From contig JADJOZ010000005.1 of NCBI GenBank assembly GCA_016713525.1, positions 1 through 29,133 of the forward strand: 29,133 nt of DNA, given 5' to 3'. Shown here piece after piece: positions 1-9,188 of the stretch (the stretch's first letter is position 1; each line of letters opens with the position of its first letter). This stretch comes from Bacteroidota bacterium. GTDB taxonomy: Bacteria; Bacteroidota; Bacteroidia; AKYH767-A; OLB10. Below the pieces are notes generated by a model. The model did no database searches and was not told the DNA's origin. It worked only from the letters and a program-made list of their open reading frames with translations. The position numbers were made by a program, and so were the translations under genes.

Positions 1-9
1 GTCAGAGAT

Positions 10-626
10 ATGTGGAAATCGTTTTTAACAGTTTTGTTTGTTGTTGCCAGCTTAGGAGTGGCTGCTGCTGACAGTTCAAACCAGGTCTAACGGCAGGGAT
101 TTCCGCAACGCAAATATCCGGTGATCAGCTAAGTGGTTTTAATAAAGCCGGAATTGTTGCCGGTGGTTTCGTAGGCGCCACGCTTTCACCCAAATTCGAC
201 ATGGCTATGTCGATTCTTTATTTTCCGAAAGGAAGCAAGAAAATTCTGATCCCGAAAAAGAGATTATGTTTACTACCGGCTGCGACTTAACTATTTTGAA
301 ATTCCTTTGTTGTTACAATGGAAGTATAACAACAAATTAATATTTATGGTAGGTCGCTACTGCCGGCGTGCTATCTTCGGAAGAAGAAGATGAATGGAGT
401 ATTGCCATCAGAGACCATTCGAAGATATGGAGATAGCTGCACACCTGAGATGAATGTAACCATCGTAAAACAATTAAGCTTCACTGCCCGCATGAGTAAT
501 TCAATTCTTGCAGTAAGGGAACATGTCTCCAGTGAGGACTACCGTTTTAATAAAGAACGGTTTAGCTCCTGCTTATTGTTTGCTTTGCAATATAAGTTTA
601 GCGGTAAATCCGCATCAGCTGAATGA
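10..626 (+). CDS. PorT-family outer-membrane beta-barrel protein (frameshifted)
   Basis: Likely an outer-membrane barrel of the PorT/PF13568 type. The start at 10 gives a signal-like N-terminus (MWKSFLTVLFVVASLGVAAA). After a frame change near 80 the reading continues as GLTAGISATQISGDQL, then NKAGIVAGGFVGATLSPKF, FEIPLLLQWKYNNKL and, from about 450 to 620, VKQLSFTARMSNSIL and CLLFALQYKFSGKSA. These alternating aromatic/polar strands are typical of the family, and the total of about 205 aa is normal. At least three indels break the frame. The stop overlaps the start of the next gene (ATGA), suggesting translational coupling with ubiX. PorT itself is a T9SS component, but many PF13568 barrels are not, so I do not assign porT. 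Confidence 0.72.
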
Positions 627-1198
627 ACAACGAAAAGCTTAAAGTTGAAGTACGCAGTAACAGGCACAAGTAGTTGGAATTTATGCTAAGGTGTTATTCG
701 ACAGACTACAATCACTGCATGATCAGATTGAAGCGGTTCTTATGTCTGATAACGCTAAAGACGTTTGGAAATTTGAATTAGGGAATGAGCTTTACACGAA
801 TTATCCATTTCAATTTATGATAAGAATAATTTCATGGCTCCGTTCGCTTCTGGTTCCGGCAAGTTATAAAGCCATGATAGTTTGTCCCTGCTCAATCGGA
901 GCACTAGGGTCGCATTGCTACCGGAATTTCCAGCCGATCTGACAACCCGAGCCGCAGGTGCTAATTTTAAAGGCGCGCCTGGAAGTTAGTGCTGATCACC
1001 ACGCGATACACAGTGAAGCTTGATCACATCAATATGATGAAGACTGTAACTGAAGCCGGTGGCATCATTTATCCCGCCAGCCCCTCATTTAGCAAAACCA
1101 CCAGTTTTAATTAATTAGCAGCTACTGGTTTTCGACCCGCCATTGATTTGGTAGGTTTGAAAAATAATTCTTACCGCTGGAGTAGGCCAAATAATTGA
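623..1198 (+). CDS. ubiX: Flavin prenyltransferase UbiX (frameshifted)
   Basis: UbiX prenylates FMN to make the cofactor of UbiD-type decarboxylases. Pieces in different frames line up with the family in order: the N-terminal beta strand and Rossmann loop (KLKV, then a degraded AVTGASG-type segment at 645-675), YAKVLFDRLQSLHDQIEAV, LMSDNAKDVWKFELGNE, the central MIVCPCSIGALG segment at about 875-910, the TTRAAD segment near 945, KLVLI near 985, HINMMKTVTEAGGIIYPASP at 1029-1087, and the C-terminal AIDLVGLKN. Total length of about 191 aa matches the family. Several single-base indels interrupt it, and the N-terminal glycine loop is hard to read. It begins inside the stop of the upstream barrel gene. 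Confidence 0.8.
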
Positions 1199-1271
1199 TT
1201 CTGTAGCCGATACGATAGTTTTCAACATAGGCTATTAATATTTCACAAAAAAGTCTTGCATTTAGGCAAGA

Positions 1272-1606
1272 ATGGTAGTAAATTTAAGTTTCCATTTACA
1301 AACCCTAAGAGATGTTTGAATACACTAGGGGAAATCCTGATGAAAGTAAGTTTTCGACAAGGTACTATTCAGGAAGAACTGAAGCCAAAGGAAATGGCTG
1401 AAAGAGAGGAAAGAAGGATTGTTAATGGTGTGGTGTATTACCACTTTTGGGAGCGATACGCTGATATTATAGCGGAAACCTTTAAGCACGTTTCAAATAA
1501 TTCTTCGCGCGGTACTTGTTTAAATACCTGTTTTATACGGGTCCAGGTTTTTTTGATGCGAATCAGCTATTGTAAACGATTCAAATTAGTATGCTTTTGT
1601 ATGTAA
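1272..1606 (+). CDS. Unrecognised protein, frameshifted
   Basis: I do not recognise this product. A plausible chain begins at the ATG at 1272 (MVVNLSFHLQTLRD), continues in a second frame from 1312 (EYTRGNPDESKFSTRYYSG), moves to the frame read from about 1396 (ERRIVNGVVYYHFWERYADI), then to a third frame from about 1500 (FFARYLFKYLFYTGPGFF). All segments are rich in aromatic residues, as in a folded domain, and a stop occurs at 1575-1605 depending on frame. It follows ubiX by about 75 bp on the same strand and may belong to that transcript. The coding call rests only on continuity of protein-like sequence across frames. Confidence 0.35.
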
Positions 1607-1960
1607 ATAGCTGATTGATAGATTTATGCATTTTCTATAATAATGTTCCGAAAGCAAAGAACATTATTAATACTTAACTACTTTTGATGAAAGTTAATAT
1701 TGTAAAAGCAAACCATTGAGGATTACACTGCAACAATCAGGCATAAAAGCTCATTCGAGAATGGACTTGAAAAGTGAAGTTTGCAGACTGGAATATCCCG
1801 GGAGTATTTTGGTAACTTTCAGTTAAGCAGATTTGTTAGGCAAAGGAAGTAATAGAGTTTGTTTTTAATATTGCAGGTAATAATTAACAGGATGATTTGT
1901 AAATATTATTTTTTAAAAATTAAAAGAAAGCAAAAGTGCACTGTATCTTATACCATCCAA
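1607..1960. other. Stretch with no assignable gene
   Basis: AT-rich sequence with stops in every frame. One short protein-like piece is visible on the plus strand at about 1710-1850 (SFENGLEK, then REYFGNFQLSRFVRQRK after a frame change). It is too short and broken to call. No RNA gene, terminator or repeat was recognised. Confidence 0.4.
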
Positions 1961-2186
1961 GTTATTAATCAGACTGAAAACAGAATTAAAGTACAAAGTC
2001 ATCAAAAAAAATCAGTATAATGATTATTGGCGCAGGCTTTTATCTCTTCTTGAAAGCGATCAAGAGTGCGAAGATGAAATTGGATTATCAAATGTATTAA
2101 TTGAAGCCTTCGACAGAAAGAATAATTCTTTTCAGGAACTTGATCCGGTTCAATTACTTCATACTTTTATGAAGGAAGAAATATGA
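1960..2186 (+). CDS. Small helical protein of unknown function
   Basis: I do not recognise this. In one frame from about 1990 to the TGA at 2184-2186 it reads as an acidic, helix-prone peptide containing QYNDYWRRLLSLLESDQECE, GLSNVLIEAFDRK and DPVQLLHTFMKEEI. The start is uncertain because the frame closes near 1985 and an indel is likely. Its stop overlaps the ATG at 2183 (ATGA), which suggests coupling to the next small ORF. Together they run up to 10 bp from the convergent end of queG. Confidence 0.4.
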
Positions 2187-2417
2187 AAAGCAATTGATTT
2201 TAGCACTTAGTTTAGAATTAAGCAGAGAACTTATCTGACATATTAAATTATAAAAAGGCGTTTCAAAAGAATCAATTCGAAAATTTGTCGTTCATGTTTA
2301 AAAGTATCTCAGGAAGCATTCAACCGACCATATCAACTGGTAAAGGCGGTAGAGTCAAAACCGGAACTGAAAAAATTGAAGTTTAGTCGGAACAGGGTGA
2401 AAATAGTCCATTCATAA
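2183..2417 (+). CDS. Small basic protein of unknown function, frameshifted
   Basis: Starts at the ATG overlapping the preceding stop. The frame breaks after four codons, but the adjacent frame reads LILALSLELSREL, followed by KESIRKFVVHV and then VSQEAFNRPYQLVKAVES and LKKLKFSRNRVKIVHS before TAA at 2415-2417. About 78 aa, basic at the C-terminus. I cannot assign a family. Two indels at least are needed to join the pieces. It converges with queG, leaving 9 bp between the stops. Confidence 0.35.
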
Positions 2418-2426
2418 CATGAGGAC

Positions 2427-3339
2427 TTACTGATTCTTCAGAAATTCAAATTTCTTTTCAATCCTTCGAAGCCCGTTCTTTGAACGGCGAATCTTGAATA
2501 CTTTATTGAAAACGTCCTCCGTAATTTCATACCAGTCACTTTGCTCATTTCAAGCAACCCTTCACGAGGGATGAAAAGCTGGTTCCTGAGTTGGCTTTGA
2601 AAAGAACGGTTCCAGGGGTAAACTTCCCGGCAAACATCGCAGCCGAAAACCCAGTCATCGAAATTATTTTAAAGTGATTCACGGGAATGCATCTTTCAAT
2701 TCAATAGTAAAATAGAAATGCGCTTGCCACCATCAACCACATACGGTTTAATGATTGCCTGTGTTGGACATGCATCGATGCATTTTGTGCAAGTACCACA
2801 GTAGTCTGTTATGGGTAAATCGGGTTTTCCAGTTTCAATATCAAGGGTCAGTTCAGCAATGAAAAAGGAAACCATTTTAGGTTTATCAGATTACTGTTTT
2901 CCTATCCAGCCCAATCCGCTTTTTTGTGCCGCGCTTTATCGGCGCGGAGCTGAATCCACAAATGCACGACCATTCACTTCTCCAATATTTTCGCAGAATA
3001 GGAAAATTAAGTAGCTGAAATAATTTTCCTTAATCACCTGATGGTAATCTTTTCCATAAGCATAACGATATCTTCGGTGCTTCGGGATCGATTTGTTTTG
3101 CTTCGGAAAATAATTTAGAACAAAGGAAACAACTGATTTTACCATCAACAAGCAAACGAGGATCAGGGCAATTATCAAAATTTCTTTCCGTGTACGACAT
3201 ATTGCCATGCATGTTGTTTTTCAGCCATTTTCAAGTCGAGGTGCTTCCTGTTCTAAAAAATGCGGAAAAAGAAATTCCTGTGTGAAAAGCAAGTCGTTTT
3301 CTTCCAGATTTTTATAAGACTAGTAGCTGTTGAAGTCAT
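2427..3339 (-). CDS. queG: Epoxyqueuosine reductase QueG (frameshifted)
   Basis: QueG reduces epoxyqueuosine to queuosine in tRNA, using cobalamin and two [4Fe-4S] clusters. On the minus strand the pieces give MHGNMSYTERNFDN, DPRLLVDG, SVVSFVLNYFPKQN, RYRYAYGKDYHQVIK, FVDSAPRR and GLGWIGK. Then comes the first cluster motif DYCGTCTKCIDACPT (about 2755-2800), the WVFGCDVCREVYPWN segment near 2620-2665, and the tail SDWYEITEDVFNKVFK. Here the usual CPWN appears as YPWN, so one cluster cysteine looks replaced unless this is a read error. The N-terminus has several indels; I chose the ATG at 3339 (MTSTATSLIK). Length of about 304 aa fits. Confidence 0.88.
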
Positions 3340-3435
3340 CAGTTCAAAATAGCAACGCTCACATCTCATTTTAATCCTTAATTTTTAATCCTTAATTCTT
3401 AATAACACTTAATCCTATTGAAAATTGGCATTTTT

Positions 3436-3534
3436 TAGCGGAATACTAAATAGCTTTTTCGCAACGTTCATTTATCATCTATCACCTATAATTTTATCAT
3501 TGTAGCGGAATACTAAATACTTTTTTTTCGCTAC
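3436..3534. repeat. 17-bp direct repeat pair in queG-ruvB gap
   Basis: TAGCGGAATACTAAATA occurs exactly at 3436-3452 and 3503-3519, each followed by a T-rich run and CGC. The second copy is enclosed by the 6-bp inverted repeat GTAGCG (3502-3507) / CGCTAC (3529-3534). The flanks are low-complexity with recurrent TTAATCCTTAA. The function is unknown; the hairpin plus T-run could be a transcription stop. Confidence 0.6.
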
Positions 3535-3580
3535 TGTTATTAAGTCAAATCCTATAATCTAACAATTAATTCTCTAATCC

Positions 3581-4610
3581 TTAATCCTTAATCAAACAGG
3601 CTTCCCGGGGGCCGGTTCTTTTCTTACCCAGATGTTTGTATGCTTTGTCAGTAATTTCCCGGCCTCGTGGAGTACGTGTGGGAAACCTTCCATAATTAAG
3701 AAGGGTTCATATACTTCTTCAATAGTTCCGGCTACTTCGCCAACTGCGGTCGCAATGGTATTGATACCAACAGGGCCACCTTTAAATTTATCGATGATCA
3801 CAGTCAGAATACGATTATCCATTTCATCAAACCATGAGCATCATTAAGAGCATTCAGTGAATAATCTACTATTGGAATATCGATATGACCAGAGCCTTTA
3901 ATTTGCCCGAGCAAAGTCGCGGACTCTTCTCAACAATGCATTTGCAATACGTAAGGTGTTCTCTGCTACGTCGGGCAATTTCACAAGCTGCAACATCATC
4001 AATTGTAACTTTCAGAATATCAGAAGGACAAGTACGATCAGTTGCAACAGTTTCGCGTCATAATATTCGAGGCGGGAATTAATGCCAAAGCGTCTCTTAA
4101 AAGGTGCAGTAAGTAAACCCGATCGGAAGTAGCACCAACTAAAGTAAATAGGTTTAATTTTATTTGTACAGAGCGTGCATTTGGTCGGCATCAATCTAAC
4201 TAATATCGATTCGGAAATCTTCCATGGCTGAATATAAATCCTCTTCAACCACAGGACTCAACCGGTGAATTTCGTCGATGAATAAAACATCCATATTCGG
4301 TTCCGGGTTATTAAGTAATCCTGCAAGATCGCCGGTTTATCCCGAGTACAGGACCTGACGTGATCCGAATATTCACACCAAGCTCAGTGGCAATGATGTT
4401 TGCCAATGTTGTTTCCCTAATCCGGGAGGGCCATGACGTACGTGGTCTAATGATTCCGGATCTTAACTGAGCTGCTTTAACAAAAACCTTGAGATTTTCA
4501 ACCACTTTTGCCTGTCGGTGAAATCACCGGAATTCAAAGGGCCGGAGTACTTTCCATCTCACGATCACTTTCTGCAATGCGTCTTCTCTGGGGTCGAGGT
4601 TTTGGTTCAT
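3581..4610 (-). CDS. ruvB: Holliday junction branch migration helicase RuvB (frameshifted)
   Basis: RuvB is the AAA+ motor that drives Holliday junction migration with RuvA. From the minus-strand start at 4610 (MNQNLDPREDALQKVI) the pieces follow the family order: VVENLKVFVKAAQLRS, a damaged Walker A ending in TTLANIIATELGVNIRITSG, VLFIDEIHRLSPVVEEDLYS (Walker B, about 4240-4300), SGLLTAPF with RFGINSRLEYYDAKLL, an SRGTPRIANALLRRVRDFA segment at about 3910-3975, and the winged-helix region MDNRILTVIIDKFKGGPVG, EEVYEPFLIMEGF, TRTPRGREITDKAYKHLG. About 343 aa is the usual length. At least six indels disrupt it, including one in Walker A, where the P-loop lysine falls in the damaged part. It starts 27 bp after the WD40 gene stop, so the two likely share a transcript. 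Confidence 0.93.
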
Positions 4611-4637
4611 ATAGCAAAGATAATAATTAATTGGGGT

Positions 4638-5525
4638 TTACAGGAAAGTCCAGGCCATTACTGCACGATCATCACTTGCCGAAAGCAACAACCCATCTGG
4701 AAGAAAGAACATTTATTCACGGAGTGTAACATGGCCTTCATCTGAAATTTTATCGATTCGTTTTATTATTTCGAAAGATGCAGCATCCCAGATCTTAATG
4801 GTTTTATCACGACTTCCGGTGGCAAATATATTTTGTGTCGGATGAAAGACAATAGAATAAATAGCATAATTATGTGCCGGAATTTTTTGTGTCATTTTAT
4901 AATTGTCTGTCACATCATAAACTTGCAAATGTGCATCGCGTGATCCGCTGAATAATTGGTTTCCATCGCGACTAAATGCAAGCGCATTAACGGAAAATCC
5001 GGGTTGATGAGCCACCATAATTGAATAAGTTTTAAATCAGGTAATGAAAAAATTGCGATACTTCGTAGCAACACCAATTGCCACCATTTCTCCTGTGGGT
5101 GAATAGCTGCTACACGAAGCTGCTCTCCAATCTGTATAATTCGTTACTTTAGTGATAAATCTTTTTTCGATGATCACGCCGAGAGTCCCATCCGCCGAGG
5201 AAAAGGTAAGTTGCTGTTAGGTGCAGGCCAAATCAAAAATCAGAGTTGTGATATTGCAATAAACGTTCTTCTTTACGCGAAGTCAAATTGACCACGTATA
5301 CCACCTGCTGCTTTCCGGCTAACGGCAGTTCTTGTTGAGGTAATTTCAACAACGAGTAAGTAATCTCGTAGTGCGGGCGACAACACTTCCATTTCGGGAT
5401 TAGCTGTATCCCACTCCAGCAAGGCCGATCACCGCCGGCGAAAGAAATTCAGGAATTTAAAAGCAGGTGATAACGCAGCCGAAGAATCCAGTATGTCCGG
5501 TGAGGTCCACTTTAACGATCTTCAT
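4638..5525 (-). CDS. WD40 repeat protein (frameshifted)
   Basis: A beta-propeller protein of about 296 aa built of WD40 repeats, probably a cytoplasmic scaffold since I see no signal peptide. The start at 5525 gives MKIVKVDLTGHTG. Clear repeats occur at 4713-5018: VNALAFSRDGNQLFSGSRDA, LQVYDVT, IYSIVFHPTQNIFATGSRDK, IKIWDA. The last repeat follows after a frame change (LPDGLLLSASDDRAVMAWTF) with the stop at 4638-4640. The upstream part (KNVYCNITTLIFDLAC, SSADGTLGVI, SYSPTGEMVAIG) is split by several indels. The upstream neighbour on this strand is absent (divergent with the rhomboid gene); downstream is ruvB at 27 bp. The partner is unknown. Confidence 0.82.
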
Positions 5526-5692
5526 GGTATCATTCAGCCTCAAAATACCGAATGTTGGCGGTTTCTGTCGAATGGGCGAAAAATCGTGCGATGAAATGCG
5601 ACTTTTACTGCCATTTGGTGTAATTAGAATGATTTGCATCCAAACCTCATGGAATAGGTTTTTAGATTGCAGCTGAAATATCAAATTTAAAA

Positions 5693-6440
5693 GATGGATC
5701 AGGAAGTCAGAGATGATTGAGCTTTTTGCCGGGATTGGCGTTAGTAGCTGCTTTTTGGCTGGGAGAAATGGCTCGAGATCAATCAGGGGAATTACTTACA
5801 GGGTGCTTCCACGAACCTTAAGCGGTCTTAAAAGGTGTGATTACCAGTCCATTTATACATGGTGATAGAAAGCACCTGATCTGTTTCACTGCCTTTACTC
5901 GTATTGTTATCGGGTTTATTTTATTTCTATGAAGCATTGGCTTAAAGAGTGTTTGCCAGTATTTTCTCCTTGGCGGGATATGGTTGTGGATCGGTGGCCG
6001 GGAATCGTATCATATTGGGGCCACCGGACTCGTATATGGATTCTACTCTCCTGTTTTAGTGGTGTGTGTGGTCCGAAGGAAGCAAGGTTGATGGCACTTT
6101 CACTTTTGGTGGTATTCCTATATGGAGGGATGGATGGGGAGTGTTCCCGATATTTAAAGGAATCTCATGGGAAAGCACATTTGTTGGTGCTTTTGCAGGA
6201 ATTTTATTCGCTATTGTTTATCGTAAAGAAGGGCCGCAACAAAAAATGAATGGGAAAAAGAAGGAAATGATGATGTTGATGATAGGCCGGACGCCTATTG
6301 GAAAATTCCCTCTACACAGGTAACTTACCTCCTGCACCCGAACCGGAAGAGAGTTAACCGGAGCCGCCTCTGTTACCATTGTTACATTTATACCACACCC
6401 GGAAAATCGAAATTCAACTGATGAAGATTTAGACATATAG
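5693..6440 (+). CDS. Rhomboid-family membrane protein, apparently lacking the catalytic dyad
   Basis: Polytopic membrane protein of the Bacteroidota rhomboid family, about 245 aa. Joined frames give LPGLALVAAFWLGEM, LPRTLSGLKG with ITSPFIHGD, SLPLLVLLSGLFYFYEALA, YHIGATGLVYGF, FSGVW, FGGIPIWRDGWGVFPI, ISWESTFVGAFAGILFAIVY and KEGPQQK, then an acidic/proline tail ending NSTDEDLDI. Family members normally carry the nucleophilic serine in GASG and a histidine after ISWE. Here the codons read ACC (Thr, GATG, 6020-6031) and ACA (Thr, about 6178). Several indels are present and the start is uncertain (5693 or 5713). The 3' end overlaps the next gene's start. It is divergent from the WD40 gene. Confidence 0.78.
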
Positions 6441-6807
6441 GAGCCGTTAGAAATCTGGAAGTTTCAAATAAACTGTTCACTGAAAATTTTTAATAAAGAA
6501 CCGTACAAGATGGAGGTAGTAGAATCGGAGGTGTTTCAACTTCTTTTTCATGACAGGAGAAAATAAAATCGAACTGCTCGACTACTAATCGATATCCAAT
6601 TGCAAAATTTATTGAAAAAAAGGCGAAGATTCATCAATTGCTTTTGATGTGGAAGACATTATTGCTGAAATGAAAACGGTTGAGAAGCAAGGATTTGTTT
6701 TACTGAATAAAGTACCGAAGCTCGGTGCCGATAATAAGCTGGTTTGCTTTTTACATCCTAAAGGAACGAATGGAGTATTGATTGAGCTTTCCCAGGAGGT
6801 TAGGTAA
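6421..6807 (+). CDS. mce: Methylmalonyl-CoA epimerase (frameshifted)
   Basis: A small glyoxalase-fold metalloenzyme that interconverts (R)- and (S)-methylmalonyl-CoA in propionate metabolism. The ATG at 6421 is followed after an indel by RHIGAVRNLEVSNKLF, where the histidine after the first strand is a metal ligand position. Then come VSTSFFMTGENKIELL, a broken segment for NPDSPIAKFIEKKGEG, IAFDVEDIIAEMK, GFVLLNKVPKLGADNKLVCF and HPKGTNGVLIELSQEVR, ending with TAA at 6805-6807. About 129 aa, the family length. It overlaps the end of the rhomboid gene by up to 20 bp, so the two are probably co-transcribed. Confidence 0.87.
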
Positions 6808-6862
6808 TTGATTAGGTGGTTAATTGGGTAGGTAATTAGGTAGTTGATTAGGTGGTGTCGTA
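6803..6862. repeat. Short 11-12-bp tandem repeat
   Basis: Four imperfect copies of a unit close to AATTAGGTGGTT lie directly after the mce stop, and the first may overlap it. It is a simple direct tandem repeat with no coding content. Confidence 0.7.
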
Positions 6863-6870
6863 GTTAATTT

Positions 6871-7060
6871 TTAATCGCCTTCGGCTCTTTTTGAGTATTC
6901 GCCTTCGGCTCTTGGATTTTTAATCGCCTTCGGCTCTTGGATTTTTAATCGCCTTCGCCTCTTGGATTTTTAATCGCCTTCGGCACTTTTGAGTAATCGC
7001 CTTCGGCTCTTTTTGAGTTTTGCCTTCGGCTCTTTGATGATTTCGCCTTCAGCTCATGGA
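6871..7060. repeat. Eight-copy 23-25-bp tandem repeat with TCGCCTTCGGCTC core
   Basis: The core TCGCCTTCGGCTC occurs at 6875, 6899, 6924, 6949, 6974, 6997, 7020 and 7043. The last few copies are degenerate (CGCCTC, CGGCAC, one missing C, CAGCTC). Most linkers are close to TTGGATTTTTAA or TTTTTGAGTAA. Each core holds a small GCC/GGC dyad around TTC. The period shortens from 25 to 23 bp through the array. It lies between mce and the T9SS gene and is followed by a CCCC-TTTA-GGGG hairpin at about 7081-7092. Confidence 0.9.
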
Positions 7061-7210
7061 TAATTATTTTTGTTGGAGACCCCTTTAGGGGATCAAATGA
7101 GAAAGATCGACCTTGAGTGATCAAATACACTTTTTAGAGTTTTATATGATTCTAAATACCGGAGTTTTTGTTGCATTCGAAATTCTACTCACAATAAAAT
7201 ATGTTCAGTC

Positions 7211-8514
7211 ATGTATAAGTTAAATTCATTTCCACATTAATTTTGCTGCTAATGTAGCAACTTGGGATCAGTCAAAAAACACCTGCTCTTAAATGCATTA
7301 ACCATGCCCGTTTCATCAGTTTTCCAGTGCAGCAGCAGTATCTAACCACTACAATTACCTATAATTGGTCTGCAAAATACTCCAATTCGTGTAGGTAGCT
7401 AGTAACTTTCCTCTGAAACCGGAATGAAAACTGGTGGGCTATCAGTATTTCCAGGATACTGCGGGGTAGATTCACGTGGTATTGGTTGGGAACCCTAATT
7501 TCAATCAACTGGAAGAAATTGTTTCAATTCAATTGGTTGGACGATACAGTTAGATGTTCCAAACAACACCCAACAAAAAAATTTTACCATGCTTTTCTGG
7601 ATTGGAATCAACCAAATAGTCAATCTTGTGGTGCCTATGATTTTAAGATAAATACGGTTTTATTTCCTTCGGAGGACAAATGTATGTTTATGACAGAAGT
7701 ACGGCTTTATTGAGCGGTATTATTCAATGAACCGGTATTTCTTTACAACAGTTAATCAGGTTGTAATGCTCTAGACGGGTACAATTGGCTATGAAATTGC
7801 GTTGCTCGATTGTACCGCTAAACGTATCTATTTGTTTGATACAAAGTAACGGGGCATTGACCGGGTAACACAATTACCCACAAGCGCTAATACAACGGCA
7901 TCCTAAAGTAGGAATGCCTCAAAGAGTTGTGGTTGTTCAGTGCTTCGGTAAGAACCTGGAGATGATTACTACATTTGGAAGTTGAGCTACTTTACCCTTA
8001 GAGCTGGTCCATTTTTACTGCAAAAACTTTAAAGCAATTGGTGAAAGAATGGACAACCGCTGATTAACAATGTTTTGAAGTTCAACGAAGTACAGATGGA
8101 CAAAATTTTGAAACAATTGGTCTGTAGATGGAACCGGGGAGGCGCTTCTTCCTACTCAATTACAATTTCATTGATGCAATGCCATTACAGGGACTTAATT
8201 ATTACCGGCTTCGCCAAAATGAGTTTGATGGAAACTTTGAAGATAGCGAAATTGTAAAAGTTGAGTAACTTCTGAAATATACAGTGTGTTTCCGAATCAG
8301 GTCAAAGAAAAATGTTATCTGAAATTGGATGAAGCAGACAAATCTGGCTATGACAAGTTATTCAACTGCATAATACTTTAAGGTGAAATTGTATTAAGTA
8401 GAAGAGTTGGAGAGAGTCGAGAAAAGTGTTGAGGTTGGATCGTGGAAGTTTCCTGCGGGGAGTTATTTCCTGTCGGTGCTACAGGATGGAGTAAAACGAT
8501 ATTGTGTCAGATAA
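7211..8514 (+). CDS. T9SS cargo protein, heavily frameshifted
   Basis: A secreted protein of about 430 aa, broken by many indels. The 5' end is poorly read: the ATG at 7211 (MYKLNSF, then LILLLMSQLG in another frame) gives a signal-like start. Middle pieces include CGAYDFKINTVLFPS, GGQMYVYDRSTALLSG and TIGYEIALLDCTAKRIYLFD. The C-terminal third is typical of T9SS cargo: LPLELVHF, a fibronectin-like KFEVQRSTDGQNFETIG, NFIDAMPLQGLNYYRLRQNE, and a final GSFPAGSYFLSVLQDGVKRY before TAA at 8512-8514. That tail is the type A sorting domain recognised by the T9SS. The cargo function of the N-terminal domain is unknown. It converges with the HAD gene 51 bp downstream. Confidence 0.7.
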
Positions 8515-8565
8515 GTTTTGAATAATTTAGATAACTACTATTTAATTAAATTTGTTTCAAATCCA

Positions 8566-9180
8566 CTATAGACCTAAATGTTTAGTCATTAAATTTTCAA
8601 CGGTATTCCATCCCTAAGATGCCATGCAGTTAAACCATATTTTAGCACCTTCAATATGCTGAGGTGAATCATCGATGAAACCGTTTCATAAATCTAGATT
8701 ATTTTCTTTAACAACAATCAGATCAAATATTTCCGCGTTTGGTTTACGTAAGCCTACGTTGCACGACAAATAAATTTTATCGAAACAATTTTCGAAAGTT
8801 CCTACTCCATGCGTATCGGAAATAATTTTAGAAAAAGCTTTTACATGAATACATTGGTATTGCGGTAAAAAATACTGTATTGTGGACGTAAGCTCTGCAG
8901 CCATTTCATTCTTGAAACTGGAATATTAATTAGCATGGCATTCCAGGCATCATCAATCTGTTGATTCGTTATTTCATGAGAAATGTGTTTGCGGATTTCT
9001 GAGCGGAATTGGTCGTTCGTTAAATGACCGGTTTCAAAATCATCAAAAAAATGATCTTGTTTCTTTTTTTTGAATAAATTTCATCAAAATTGGCAACCCC
9101 GATTTTTTGAATGCCTCTGCAGTAAAATTGTAATTAATATCGATTATTACGGCAACGAGGTCGAAGATGATGTTTTTCAT
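8566..9180 (-). CDS. HAD-superfamily phosphatase (YihX-like, frameshifted)
   Basis: A haloacid dehalogenase-type hydrolase of about 205 aa, cytoplasmic, probably acting on a small phosphorylated metabolite. The start at 9180 gives MKNIIFDL (motif I, Asp nucleophile) and VIIDINYNFTAEAFKK. A cap domain follows (HFFDDFETGHLTNDQFRSEI, QQIDDAWNAMLINIP), then a damaged motif II, CNVGLRKPNAEIFDLIV (motif III lysine) and FIDDSPQHIEGAK (motif IV acids), ending KHLGL. Two or more indels are present. The glycines after FDL in motif I are misread as VA. Substrate unknown. Its start codon lies 8 bp from the GTGGCAA repeat. Confidence 0.85.
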
Positions 9181-9188
9181 AGTAGTAA

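Noticed and set aside
6875..7055. Reading the TCGCCTTCGGCTC array as a CRISPR array
   Set aside because: The period is 23-25 bp with near-identical short linkers rather than unique 30-bp spacers, and no cas genes are present.
7078..7098. CCCC-TTTA-GGGG hairpin as a terminator for mce
   Set aside because: Short 4-bp stem without a T run and nearly 300 bp from the mce stop; could be part of the repeat region.
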